Part shown: positions 42,170 through 50,493 of the stretch, piece after piece
Layout of the letters: each line of letters opens with the position of its first letter
Position numbering within the stretch: position 1 is the stretch's first letter
DNA from: Solirubrobacteraceae bacterium
Lineage (GTDB): Bacteria; Actinomycetota; Thermoleophilia; Solirubrobacterales; Solirubrobacteraceae
Length of the DNA: 64,000 bases
Direction: 5' to 3'
Assembly (NCBI GenBank): GCA_023230855.1
Contig: JALNWQ010000012.1
Location: forward strand, 1-64,000
The notes under the pieces: generated by a model
Databases searched by the model: none
Seen by the model: only the letters and a program-made list of their open reading frames with translations
Told to the model about the DNA's origin: nothing
Position numbers and translations under genes: made by a program

Positions 42170-43530
42170 GCGCGTCGGACGCCGGCCCGGACGGGCCGGG
42201 CGGTCCGTCCGGCGCCCCACGGTCGCCGGACGCGGCCGCCGACGCGTGGCTGCGCGGCCGCGAGCTGTTCGGGATCCGTCCGGGGCTCGCGCGGATGCGG
42301 GTGCTGCTCGACCGCCTGGGCCGCCCCGAGGCCCGGTTCGACGCGCTCCACGTCGTCGGCAGCAACGGCAAGACGTCGACGGTGACGATGGCGGCGGCCC
42401 TGCTGTCGCGCCCGGGGGCGCGGGTCGGCGCGTACGTCTCGCCGCACCTCGTCGCGTTCCGGGAGCGGGTCCACGTCGACGGCCTGCCGGTGGGCGCCGC
42501 GGCGTTCGCGTCGGCCGTCGCCCGGACCCGGGCGGCCGCCGAGGCGATCGAGGCCGATCCCGACGTCGACCTCGACGGTCCGGTGGCGCAGTTCGAGGCG
42601 GTGACGGCCGCGGCGTTCCTCGCGCTCGCCGACGCCGGGGTCGACCGCGCGGTCGTCGAGGCCGGGCTCGGCGGGCGGTGGGACGCCACGAACGTCCTGC
42701 CGGACCGGCCGCCGTCGGGGGCCCCGGCGGTCGCCGTGCTGACGAGCGTGTCGCTCGAGCACACGCGCTGGCTCGGTCACACGGTCGCCGAGATCGCCGC
42801 CGAGAAGGTCGAGGTGCTGCGTCCCGGCGGGATCCTCGTGCTCGCCGACGGCCTGCCCGACGAGGCCCGCGAGGTCGCCGACCGTGTCGCGGCCGGGCGG
42901 GGCGCGACGGTCGTCGTGGCGCCGCCGGGATCGGCGGCCGACGATGGGCGCGGGGGCGCGCGGGTGGGGGGACCCGGCTATCAGCGCGCGAACCTCGCGA
43001 CCGCGATGGCCGCCGTCGCCGCGTACGAGGGCCACGCGACCGATCCCGACGGCGCCGCGGTGCGCGCCGCCCGGCGGATCGTCGTGCCGGGGCGGTTCGA
43101 GACCGTTTCCGGCGGTCCCGGGCACGACGGTCCGACGGTCATCCACGACGGCGCCCACAACCCGGCCGGGTTCGCGGCGCTCGCCGACGCGGTCGCCGAG
43201 GCCGCCCCGCCGCGCCCGGTCGTCGTCCTGCTCGGGGTGCTCGACGACAAGGATCCGGCGGCGATGGTGTCGGCGCTCGCGCCCGTGGCGGACGCCGTCG
43301 TCGTCACCGCGCCACGCAACCCGCGCGCGCTGCCGGTGGAGCGCCTCGCCGCCACCGTCCGCGACGCCCTGCCCGGCGTGGACGTCGGGATCGACCCGTC
43401 CGCGCACGGGGGCCTGGCGCGGGCGCGTACACTGGCTGGCCCCGGAGGCACGGTGCTCGTCACCGGCAGCCTGCACCTCGTGGCCGAACTACGCCGGGGG
43501 CCGGACGCCCCGCCCGGGGCCGCGTTCTGA
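42166..43530 (+). CDS. folC: Folylpolyglutamate / dihydrofolate synthase
   Basis: 454 residues. Adds glutamate to folates. P-loop is VVGSNGKTSTVTM, then VSPHLVAFRERV, the Mur-ligase-like EAGLGGRWDATNVL and SLEHTRWLGHTVAEIAAEK, and the C-terminal domain with DGAHNPAG. The GTG start overlaps the valS TGA by 4 nt, the common valS-folC pairing. The Ala/Pro-rich first 25 residues precede the enzyme core. Confidence 0.95.
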   Translation: MSASDAGPDGPGGPSGAPRSPDAAADAWLRGRELFGIRPGLARMRVLLDRLGRPEARFDALHVVGSNGKTSTVTMAAALLSRPGARVGAYVSPHLVAFRERVHVDGLPVGAAAFASAVARTRAAAEAIEADPDVDLDGPVAQFEAVTAAAFLALADAGVDRAVVEAGLGGRWDATNVLPDRPPSGAPAVAVLTSVSLEHTRWLGHTVAEIAAEKVEVLRPGGILVLADGLPDEAREVADRVAAGRGATVVVAPPGSAADDGRGGARVGGPGYQRANLATAMAAVAAYEGHATDPDGAAVRAARRIVVPGRFETVSGGPGHDGPTVIHDGAHNPAGFAALADAVAEAAPPRPVVVLLGVLDDKDPAAMVSALAPVADAVVVTAPRNPRALPVERLAATVRDALPGVDVGIDPSAHGGLARARTLAGPGGTVLVTGSLHLVAELRRGPDAPPGAAF

Positions 43531-43531
43531 C

Positions 43532-43666
43532 ATGTCCCCGTCCCGCCCACCCCACGACGAGGAGCTGCCGTTCCTGCGGATGATCATCGGCGTCGCCGTG
43601 ATCGTCACGCTCGTCATCCTGGTCTTCTTCGGCATCGGCTACGCCCTCGGGCGCGCGCTGCTGTAG
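43532..43666 (+). CDS. Single-helix membrane microprotein (44 aa)
   Basis: MSPSRPPHDEELPFLRMIIGV, then one membrane helix (MIIGVAVIVTLVILVFFGIGYALG) and a short end. ATG one base after the folC stop. Hydrophobic composition and tight spacing support a real gene. Function unknown. Confidence 0.65.
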   Translation: MSPSRPPHDEELPFLRMIIGVAVIVTLVILVFFGIGYALGRALL

Positions 43667-43720
43667 CAGGATTCGTCCCAGACGAGGAACCGGCCGACTC
43701 GCCGACGAACTACCGTTCCC

Positions 43721-44236
43721 GTGACCACCATGCCCGATCTCCTCGCCGTGTTCGGCATCAACAACGGCCCGCTCGACACCGTCGTCAAGCTGCTGGTCCT
43801 CTTCGTCGTCCTGATCTGGCTGGCGCTCGTCTACTACACGTGGGCGGACGCCCGGCGTCGGATCACCGACCCGGTGCTCATCGGGACCGCCGCCGTGGCG
43901 GCGCTCATCCTGCCGTTCGCCGGCACCGTGATCTACATGGTGGTCCGGCCCCCGGAGTACCTCGACGACGTCCGCGAGCGCGAGCTCGAGATGCAGGCCG
44001 CCGAGGCGCGGCTGCTGCAGTCGGGCGTCCTGCTCTGCCCGCACTGCGAGTACCAGGTCCAGAAGGACTTCCTGCGGTGCCCGTCGTGCCTGCGCAAGCT
44101 CCGCGACCAGTGCGGCGGCTGCACCCGTCCGCTCGACCCCGAGTGGCGGATCTGCCCGTACTGCGAGACCGAGATCCCGGGCCGCACGCCGCGTCGACGT
44201 CGACGGCAGCGCGCGTCGCAGGGCGTCGACCACTGA
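43721..44236 (+). CDS. Two-helix membrane protein with double zinc ribbon
   Basis: 171 residues. Two N-terminal helices (VVKLLVLFVVLIWLALVYYTW and VLIGTAAVAALILPFAGTVIYMV), then a cytoplasmic double zinc ribbon with CPHC, CPSC, CGGC and CPYC pairs, and a basic tail. Start could be GTG 43721 or ATG 43730. Similar ribbon-bearing membrane proteins occur in many actinobacteria; role unknown. Confidence 0.8.
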   Translation: MTTMPDLLAVFGINNGPLDTVVKLLVLFVVLIWLALVYYTWADARRRITDPVLIGTAAVAALILPFAGTVIYMVVRPPEYLDDVRERELEMQAAEARLLQSGVLLCPHCEYQVQKDFLRCPSCLRKLRDQCGGCTRPLDPEWRICPYCETEIPGRTPRRRRRQRASQGVDH

Positions 44237-44280
44237 CGTCGCGGGCGTCCGGCGGGGCGTCGCGGGGCGTGGATGGCGGC

Positions 44281-44304
44281 GGCGTCCCCGGGTCACGGGA
44301 CGCC
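44281..44304 (+). terminator. Hairpin after the double-zinc-ribbon gene
   Basis: 8-bp stem (44281-44288 with 44297-44304), 8-nt loop, 45 nt beyond the stop. The remaining part of 44305-44418 shows no gene; TTGACT at 44321 has no matching -10 at 17 nt. Confidence 0.5.
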
Positions 44305-44418
44305 CGGGCCTCCGCGCTGCTTGACTTCCCGGTCGCCGTGGCCCCGCGTCCGACGATCGTTCGGAGCGCTCGGGCCGTTCCCGTACGACCCGGCCGACCG
44401 GCCGTCAGGAGATCAGCC

Positions 44419-44826
44419 ATGTCCCGCACCCTCGTCCTCGTCAAGCCCGACGGCGTCCAGCGCCAGCTCGTCGGCGAGGTGCTCGGCCGGTTCGAGCGCA
44501 AGGGCCTGAAGATCGCCGCCCTCAAGCTCGTCGCGCTGCAGACCGCGACGGTGGAGGAGCACTACGCCCACCTGAGCGACAAGCCGTTCTTCGGCGAGCT
44601 CGTGTCGTTCATGACCCAGAGCCCCGTCGTGGCGGCGATCCTCGAGGGCCCGTCGGCGGTCGAGGTCGCCCGGCAGGTCATCGGCGCGACGAACCCCGTC
44701 GAGGCCGCCCCCGGCTCGATCCGCGGCGACCTGGCGATCGAGTCGGGCGAGAACGTCGTCCACGGCTCGGACTCGGACGAGAACGCCGAGATCGAGGTCA
44801 AGCGGTTCTTCCCCGAGCTGGGCTGA
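44419..44826 (+). CDS. ndk: Nucleoside diphosphate kinase
   Basis: 135 residues. Transfers gamma-phosphate between NTPs and NDPs. Starts SRTLVLVKPDGVQRQLVGEVLGRFERKGL. The active-site His lies in NVVHGSDSDENAEIE. AGGAGATC ribosome-binding site upstream. It comes before maf by 7 nt. Confidence 0.97.
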   Translation: MSRTLVLVKPDGVQRQLVGEVLGRFERKGLKIAALKLVALQTATVEEHYAHLSDKPFFGELVSFMTQSPVVAAILEGPSAVEVARQVIGATNPVEAAPGSIRGDLAIESGENVVHGSDSDENAEIEVKRFFPELG

Positions 44827-44833
44827 TCGACCG

Positions 44834-45469
44834 GTGAGCGCGACGCCGGAGCGGGCGACGCTCGTCCTGGCGTCCCGCTCGCCTCAGCGCCGGGCGATCC
44901 TCGAGACGCTCGGCGTGCCGTTCCGGGTCGTCGCGTCCGGGGCCGACGAGGCGACCGTGGGCGACCCGGTCGCGGTCGCGGTCGCCAACGCGCGCCGCAA
45001 GGCGCTCGACGTCGCCGGGGGCGAGCCCGCCGGGACGCTCGTCGTCGGGTCCGACACCGTCATCGTCGACGACCTCGACCCCGCGCGCCCGGCGCGCCCC
45101 GTCGGCAAGCCCCGCGACGCCGACGAGGCCGCCGCGATGCTGCGCCGCTGGTCCGGGTCCGGGCATCACGTCGCGTCGGCCGTGGCGGTCGTGCGGTCGG
45201 GCGGGCCGGGCTCCGGCGCGGCCGCGGGCGCCGCCCACGAGGAGCTCCTCGCCGACGCCGACGCCACCCTCGTCCGGTTCCGGGCCCTCGCCGAGGACGA
45301 GGTCGCCTGGTACGTCGCGACCGGGGAGTGGCGGGAGCGGGCGGGCGGGTACGCGATCCAGCTCCGCGGCAGCCTGCTCGTCGACGGGATCGACGGCGAC
45401 TGGTGGACGGTCGTCGGGTTGCCCGTCGCGCTGCTCGCGCGACGGCTCCCGTGGCTGTTGCGCGGCTGA
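44834..45469 (+). CDS. maf: Maf-like nucleoside triphosphate pyrophosphatase
   Basis: 211 residues. Hydrolyses non-canonical or pyrimidine NTPs and is linked to septum control. The N-terminus LVLASRSPQRRAILETLG holds the nucleotide-binding Ser-Arg, VVGSDTVIV follows, then GKPRDADEAAAMLRRWSG and GGYAIQLRGSLLVDGIDGD. GTG start. A conserved neighbour of mreB in many bacteria. Confidence 0.93.
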   Translation: MSATPERATLVLASRSPQRRAILETLGVPFRVVASGADEATVGDPVAVAVANARRKALDVAGGEPAGTLVVGSDTVIVDDLDPARPARPVGKPRDADEAAAMLRRWSGSGHHVASAVAVVRSGGPGSGAAAGAAHEELLADADATLVRFRALAEDEVAWYVATGEWRERAGGYAIQLRGSLLVDGIDGDWWTVVGLPVALLARRLPWLLRG

Positions 45470-45492
45470 GCGGCCCGGCCGCGCACCCCGTT

Positions 45493-45518
45493 GTGCAGGG
45501 AGAATTCGCCCCCTGCAC
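45493..45518 (+). terminator. Hairpin after maf / upstream of mreB
   Basis: 8-bp stem GTGCAGGG/CCCTGCAC with a 10-nt loop, 24 nt beyond maf. Its right arm (45509-45515) can instead pair with CAGGGGG at 45533-45539, so two mutually exclusive hairpins are possible. Confidence 0.5.
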
Positions 45519-45556
45519 GGGCCGGTTCACCACAGGGGGCGGCGGGCGTGCTCCGC

Positions 45557-45582
45557 TATGCTCCGCGAGCGGTCCGCGGAGC
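45557..45582 (+). promoter_or_regulatory. Putative mreB promoter with overlapping inverted repeat
   Basis: TATGCT at 45557-45562 is the best -10. It is overlapped by an 8-bp inverted repeat (45560-45567 with 45575-45582, 7-nt centre) covering the expected start site. The 5' UTR to the mreB ATG would be about 93 nt. Confidence 0.45.
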
Positions 45583-45662
45583 CGGAGCCAACGTCGGCTC
45601 CCTCCGCTGCCCCTCCGTCCGGAGGCCGGCCGAACCCTCGCGGGCCGCGACGACACACCTCG

Positions 45663-46718
45663 ATGGGATTCTTCAGCAACCTCACCGGGCTCGGCAGCCG
45701 CGACATGGCGGTCGACCTCGGCACCGCCAACACGCTCGTGTACGTCCGCGGCCGCGGGATCGTCCTGTCGGAGCCGTCCGTCGTGGCGATCGACTCGCGG
45801 TCCGGCGAGGTCCACGCCGTCGGCATCGAGGCCAAGCGGATGCTCGGCCGCACGCCGGGCACGATCCAGGCGATCCGGCCGCTGAAGGACGGCGTCATCG
45901 CCGACTTCGACGTGACGGAGGAGATGCTCCGCCACTTCATCCAGAAGGCGCACCAGAACCGGTTCGCCCACCCGCGCGTCGTCGTCTGCGTGCCGTCCGG
46001 CGTCACCGGCGTCGAGAAGCGCGCCGTCGAGGAGGCGTCGATCTCGGCCGGAGCCCGGCAGGCGTACCTCATCGAGGAGCCGATGGCCGCCGCGATCGGC
46101 GCCGGCCTGCCGGTGGCCGAGCCGACCGGGTCCATGGTCGTCGACATCGGCGGCGGCACGAGCGAGGTCGCCGTCATCTCGCTCGGCGGCATCGTCGTGT
46201 CGGAGTCCTGCCGCGTCGGCGGGGACGAGTTCGACGAGGCGATCGTCAACTACGCCAAGCGCGAGTACAAGCTCCTCATCGGCACCCAGATGGCCGAGGA
46301 CGTGAAGCTCGAGATCGGGTCCGCGTACCCGATGGCGGAGGAGGTGCAGACCGAGATCCGCGGTCGCGACATGGTGTCGGGCCTGCCGAAGACCGTCGTG
46401 ATCACGAGCGAGGAGGTCCGCCAGGCGCTCGAGGAGCCGCTGGGGACGATCATCGACGCCGTGCGCGAGACCCTCGACCGGACCCCGCCGGAGCTCTCCT
46501 CCGACATCATGGACCGCGGGATCATGCTCGCCGGCGGAGGCTCGCTGCTGCGGGGCCTCGACGAGCGGCTCCGCGAGGAGACCCAGATGCCGGCGCACCT
46601 CGCCGAGTCGCCCCTGACCTGCGTGGCCGTCGGCTCCGGCCGGTCCCTCGAGGAGTTCGAGGTGATCCACCGGATGAACCGCGGCCCCTCCCGCAACGCG
46701 CGTCGCCGTCGCTACTAG
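45663..46718 (+). CDS. mreB: Rod-shape-determining actin homologue MreB
   Basis: 351 residues. Membrane-bound filament that positions cell-wall elongation. N-terminal amphipathic MGFFSNLTGLGS, phosphate-1 loop DLGTANTLVYVRG, phosphate-2 loop DIGGGTSEVAVISLGG, adenosine loop LAGGGSLLRGL. First gene of the elongation operon mreB-mreC-mreD-mrdA-rodA. Confidence 0.98.
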   Translation: MGFFSNLTGLGSRDMAVDLGTANTLVYVRGRGIVLSEPSVVAIDSRSGEVHAVGIEAKRMLGRTPGTIQAIRPLKDGVIADFDVTEEMLRHFIQKAHQNRFAHPRVVVCVPSGVTGVEKRAVEEASISAGARQAYLIEEPMAAAIGAGLPVAEPTGSMVVDIGGGTSEVAVISLGGIVVSESCRVGGDEFDEAIVNYAKREYKLLIGTQMAEDVKLEIGSAYPMAEEVQTEIRGRDMVSGLPKTVVITSEEVRQALEEPLGTIIDAVRETLDRTPPELSSDIMDRGIMLAGGGSLLRGLDERLREETQMPAHLAESPLTCVAVGSGRSLEEFEVIHRMNRGPSRNARRRRY

Positions 46719-46751
46719 CGTCCGGCGTCTCCCCCCGCGCCCGCTCGTTCC

Positions 46752-47627
46752 GTGAACGACCCCTCCGCCCGTCGCCGCCGCCGGCTCGTCCTCGCGACCA
46801 TGGTGGCCGCGTCCCTCCTGCTGCTCACCGTCGCGTTCGGCGTGTCGGGTGGTGGCTCGACGTCCGGGGCGGCCGGTCCGATCTCCGACATCGCCTCGAC
46901 GGTGGCCAAGCCGGTCCGCGACCTCGTCAACTGGTTCGACGACACGATCGCGGCGAAGGGCGAGGTCCAGGACCGCAAGAAGGAGGCGAACGACCTGCGC
47001 GCCGAGAACGCCCGGCTGCGCGACCGGCTCCGGCGGTTCCCGAAGTACCAGCAGCTCGAGGCGCTCGACGAGCGGCTGGGCCTGGACCGCAACGATCCGG
47101 TCGACGCCGCCGTCATCGGCACGTCGCCGACGACGTGGGCGCAGACGATGCGGATCGACAAGGGCACCCGCGACGGCGTGACCAACGGCGACCCGGTGGT
47201 GGCGTCGGACGCCCAGAACGCCGGGTTCGTCGGGTTCGTCACCCGCGCGTTCGGCTCGACGGCGATCGTGACGCTCCTGCCCGACCAGTCGATCCAGGTC
47301 GGCGCGCGCCTGGAGGGTCGCGATCCGCCGGGCGTCATCCGGGGCGCGGGGGCGGGCACCGTCACCGACCTCGAGCTCCTCTACATCCAGCCCGACCCGC
47401 AGCAGCCGATCACCCGCGGCAAGCTCGTCTACACCGCCGGCACGGTCGAGGGCGCCGGGGAGCTCACGTCGCTGGCGCCGCCCGGGCTGCCGATCGGCCG
47501 GGTGACGACGGTCGAGGACCTCGGCAGCGACGACCAGGTCGTGCACGTCCGGCCGCTCGTGGACCTGCAGCGCGTCGAGACCGTCCGCGTCCTGACGACG
47601 GCCGTCAACGGGAACCGGGCGCCGTGA
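46752..47627 (+). CDS. mreC: Rod-shape-determining protein MreC
   Basis: 291 residues. Bitopic protein linking MreB to the wall synthases. N-terminal helix (LVLATMVAASLLLLTVAFG), coiled coil (about 75-105, DRKKEANDLRAENARLRDRLRR), then the beta-domain with VDAAVIGTSPTTWAQTMRIDKGTRDGVTNGDPVV. GTG start; its stop overlaps mreD by 4 nt. Confidence 0.95.
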   Translation: MNDPSARRRRRLVLATMVAASLLLLTVAFGVSGGGSTSGAAGPISDIASTVAKPVRDLVNWFDDTIAAKGEVQDRKKEANDLRAENARLRDRLRRFPKYQQLEALDERLGLDRNDPVDAAVIGTSPTTWAQTMRIDKGTRDGVTNGDPVVASDAQNAGFVGFVTRAFGSTAIVTLLPDQSIQVGARLEGRDPPGVIRGAGAGTVTDLELLYIQPDPQQPITRGKLVYTAGTVEGAGELTSLAPPGLPIGRVTTVEDLGSDDQVVHVRPLVDLQRVETVRVLTTAVNGNRAP

Positions 47628-48277
47628 CCCGGACGCCCGCGGTCCGTCGATCGCGGTCGCGCCCGCGACGGCGACGGCCGCGACTGCCCGACCACACCCG
47701 GCTCGGGGCGGCCCCGGTCGTGCGGGTCGGTGCCCTCGCGCTGCTCGCCGCGCTCTTCCAGCCCGCGCTGTTCTCGCGGATCGATCTGCTCGGCATGCGC
47801 CTCGACCTCGCGCTGCTGACGCTGCTCATGGCGTCGCTGCTCGCCGGGCCGGTCACCGGCGCCGCGATGGGGTTCGCGATGGGGCTCATGCTCGATTTGG
47901 TCAGCGGTCAGACCCTGGGCCTCACGTCGCTGGCGTACGTCCTCGTCGGCTACGGCGTCGGGCGCCTCGGGATGCTGCGGGACCCGGACTCGTCGGCGGT
48001 CCCGGTCGTCGTCGGGCTCGCCGGCACCGCCGCCGGGCTGGCGCTCTACGGGCTGCTGCACCTCATGCTGTCGCAGGGCGCCCGGATCAGCGACGCGATC
48101 ATCTGGGAGACCGGCGGCACCGTGCTGCTGGGGACGTTGCTCGCGCTCCCCGTGCATAATCGGATCAAGCGCTGGCTGTTGCCGATGCTCCCCGAGGAGG
48201 CCCGGCGTCGCCGACGGCGGCGCACCTACGGCACGCGCCGCGCGTCGGCGTCCGACGCGGACGTCCGGATCCGATGA
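47624..48277 (+). CDS. mreD: Rod-shape-determining protein MreD
   Basis: 217 residues. Five or six membrane helices after a long Arg/Pro-rich cytoplasmic N-terminus (about 35 residues), with LDLALLTLLMASLLAGPVTGAAMGFAMGLMLDLVSGQTLG resembling the MreD core. The C-terminus is also Arg-rich. GTG start overlapping mreC; the stop overlaps the PBP2 ATG. Identity rests on helices plus operon position, since MreD is poorly conserved. Confidence 0.9.
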   Translation: MTRTPAVRRSRSRPRRRRPRLPDHTRLGAAPVVRVGALALLAALFQPALFSRIDLLGMRLDLALLTLLMASLLAGPVTGAAMGFAMGLMLDLVSGQTLGLTSLAYVLVGYGVGRLGMLRDPDSSAVPVVVGLAGTAAGLALYGLLHLMLSQGARISDAIIWETGGTVLLGTLLALPVHNRIKRWLLPMLPEEARRRRRRRTYGTRRASASDADVRIR

Positions 48278-50493
48278 GCCCTGACCGGAGGACATCCACC
48301 CCCCAGCTCGCGCTCCGCGTGGCGGCGTTCGGGATCATCGCGTTCGGCGTGTTCGCGGTGCTGTTCCTGCGCCTGTGGTTCATGCAGATCCTCCAGGGCG
48401 ACCAGTACCTCGCCAAGGCGACCGAGAACCCGGAGCGGGTGGTCCGGATCGCGGCCCCGCGCGGCAAGATCGTCGACCGCAGCGGCAAGGGCGTGCTCGT
48501 CGACAACGAGCCCTCGACGATCGTGGCGCTCGAGGCCAAGGCGGTGCCGGAGGAGGACCGGTCCGTCATCCTCGACTGGGGCCAACGGCAGGGCCGGTGG
48601 GAGGCGGCGGTGGACCGCGAGGTCTCGCGGCGGCTGGACCGCTACCGCGCCGCCAACCCGAAGCGGACGGTGACCGAGGCGCGGCGCAGGCTCGTGACCG
48701 AGCGGGTCACGGCGTCGATGCGCGACCGCCGGCCGGCCGACCTCGACCTCGAGAAGGACGCCACCCCGGGCCTGCGTGCGCTGCTGTCGCGGATCGGCCC
48801 GGTCCTCAAGACGTCGGAGCGCAAGCTCTACGACCGCGTGGTGGCGTCGACGGTCCGGCAACCGATCTCGAACGTCGCGCTGAAGACCGACGTGTCGGTC
48901 GGGGTGCGCAACGGCCTGCTGGAGCGCCAGCGCGAGTATCCGGGCATCACCGTCACGCGGGAGTACCTGCGCCACTACCCCGGCGGGGACCTCGCGGCGC
49001 AGATCTTCGGCAACGTCGGGCAGATCACGGAGAAGCAGCTCAAGCTCGACCGCTACGCCGGGCTGCAGCAGGGGCAGCGGATCGGCCAGGACGGCCTGGA
49101 GTTCCAGTACGACGACGTCCTGCGCGGCCACGACGGCCAGCAACGGGTCGAGGTCGACGCCCAGAACCGGCCGACCGGTCGGGTGCGCGAGGTGCCGGCG
49201 GAGGGTGGCCTGCGGCTCGAGCTCACGCTCGACCTCGGGCTCCAGAAGTCCGCCCAGCTCGCGATGCGCGAGGCGATCGGCGACCAGGTCGACAAGAAGA
49301 CGAACAAGCGCGCCGGCGGGGCGTTCGTCGCGATGGACCCGCGCAACGGCGAGGTCCTGGCGATGGGGTCGTACCCGTCGGTCGACCTCAACCAGCTCAA
49401 CGGCGAGATCAGCGCCCGCCGCTACAAGCGGCTCGTGAGCGAGCGCAACGGGGCGCCGCTGTTCAACCGGGCGATCTCCGGGGGCTACCCGACGGGGTCG
49501 ACGTTCAAGATCGTCACCGCCGCGGCCGGCCTGGCCAACGGCGTCATCACCCCCGACGAGGTCGTCCCCGGCGGGTCGTGCCGCTACTTCGGCCGCAACC
49601 GCCAGGAGTTCTGCAACGCCGGCGACGCGGACCTGGGCGGCACCGACCTCAAGCGGTCGATCCAGATCTCCTCCGACGTCTACTACTACGACATCGGGGC
49701 CGAGCTCTTCGGCCGGCCCAACCAGCCGCTGCAGACCTGGACGAAGCTCTTCGGGTTCGGCCGCGAGACCGGGATCGACCTGCCCGGCGAGCGCGCGGGG
49801 ATCATCCCGTCGCGCGCGTGGCGCGAGCAGCGCGACGAGGACGAGAAGCGGTGCCGCAAGCAGCAGAAGAAGGACAACTGCTTCCTCGTCGCGGTGCTCG
49901 GCGAGCCCTACACGCTCGGGTCGAACATCAACTTCTCGATCGGTCAGGGCGACTTCCAGGCGTCGCCGCTGCAGGTGGCGGTGAGCTACGCCGGCCTGTA
50001 CGACACGGCGCTGGAGGACAACACGACGGCGCTGACCGGGGAGCTGCGGTTCCCCTACCCGCACCTGGCCCGGCGCGTGACGAACAGCAAGGGCGTGCTG
50101 GAGCGCTCGATCCCCGCCCGTCCGCCGCGACGCGTCGAGTTCGACCCGTCGTGGAAGGGCGCGATGCTCCAGGGCCTCCTCGACGTGACCGCCACCGCGG
50201 ACGGCACCGCCTACGGCGTGTTCCACGACTGGGACCAGATGCAGTTCCCGGTGTACGGCAAGACCGGCACCGCCGAGCGCTGCCAGGACGACGGCTGCCC
50301 CGAGCAGTCGTGGTTCGCGGCCATGGTGCCGCACAAGGACAAGCCGATCGTCGTCGTCGCCACCGCCGAGGCCGGCGGGTTCGGCGCGCAGACCGCCGCC
50401 CCGATCGTCTGCCGGATGCTGCGCCGCTGGTACGGCGTGCCCCGGGCCGAGGCGACCTGCGAGCCCCCGGCGACGACGGCCGCCAACCAGTGA
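48274..50493 (+). CDS. mrdA: Penicillin-binding protein 2 (elongation transpeptidase)
   Basis: 739 residues. Class B PBP partner of RodA. Cytoplasmic tail and one N-terminal helix (RVAAFGIIAFGVFAVLFLRLWFM), the PBP dimerisation domain with RGKIVDRSGKGVLVDN, then the transpeptidase domain: Ser409 in TGSTFKIVTA, the SSD motif at 466-468 (as in E. coli PBP2, which has SxD), and KTGTAE at 663. There is an insertion around residues 100-180. Overlaps rodA by one base. Confidence 0.96.
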   Translation: MSPDRRTSTPQLALRVAAFGIIAFGVFAVLFLRLWFMQILQGDQYLAKATENPERVVRIAAPRGKIVDRSGKGVLVDNEPSTIVALEAKAVPEEDRSVILDWGQRQGRWEAAVDREVSRRLDRYRAANPKRTVTEARRRLVTERVTASMRDRRPADLDLEKDATPGLRALLSRIGPVLKTSERKLYDRVVASTVRQPISNVALKTDVSVGVRNGLLERQREYPGITVTREYLRHYPGGDLAAQIFGNVGQITEKQLKLDRYAGLQQGQRIGQDGLEFQYDDVLRGHDGQQRVEVDAQNRPTGRVREVPAEGGLRLELTLDLGLQKSAQLAMREAIGDQVDKKTNKRAGGAFVAMDPRNGEVLAMGSYPSVDLNQLNGEISARRYKRLVSERNGAPLFNRAISGGYPTGSTFKIVTAAAGLANGVITPDEVVPGGSCRYFGRNRQEFCNAGDADLGGTDLKRSIQISSDVYYYDIGAELFGRPNQPLQTWTKLFGFGRETGIDLPGERAGIIPSRAWREQRDEDEKRCRKQQKKDNCFLVAVLGEPYTLGSNINFSIGQGDFQASPLQVAVSYAGLYDTALEDNTTALTGELRFPYPHLARRVTNSKGVLERSIPARPPRRVEFDPSWKGAMLQGLLDVTATADGTAYGVFHDWDQMQFPVYGKTGTAERCQDDGCPEQSWFAAMVPHKDKPIVVVATAEAGGFGAQTAAPIVCRMLRRWYGVPRAEATCEPPATTAANQ

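Noticed and set aside
39404..42220. A 938-codon antisense frame over valS
   Set aside because: Composition is Arg/Asp/Gly/Val-rich without motifs, and valS on the other strand is complete and conserved.
44321..44349. TTGACT as a -35 for ndk
   Set aside because: No -10-like hexamer lies 16-18 nt downstream (CCGCGT there), so a promoter cannot be supported.
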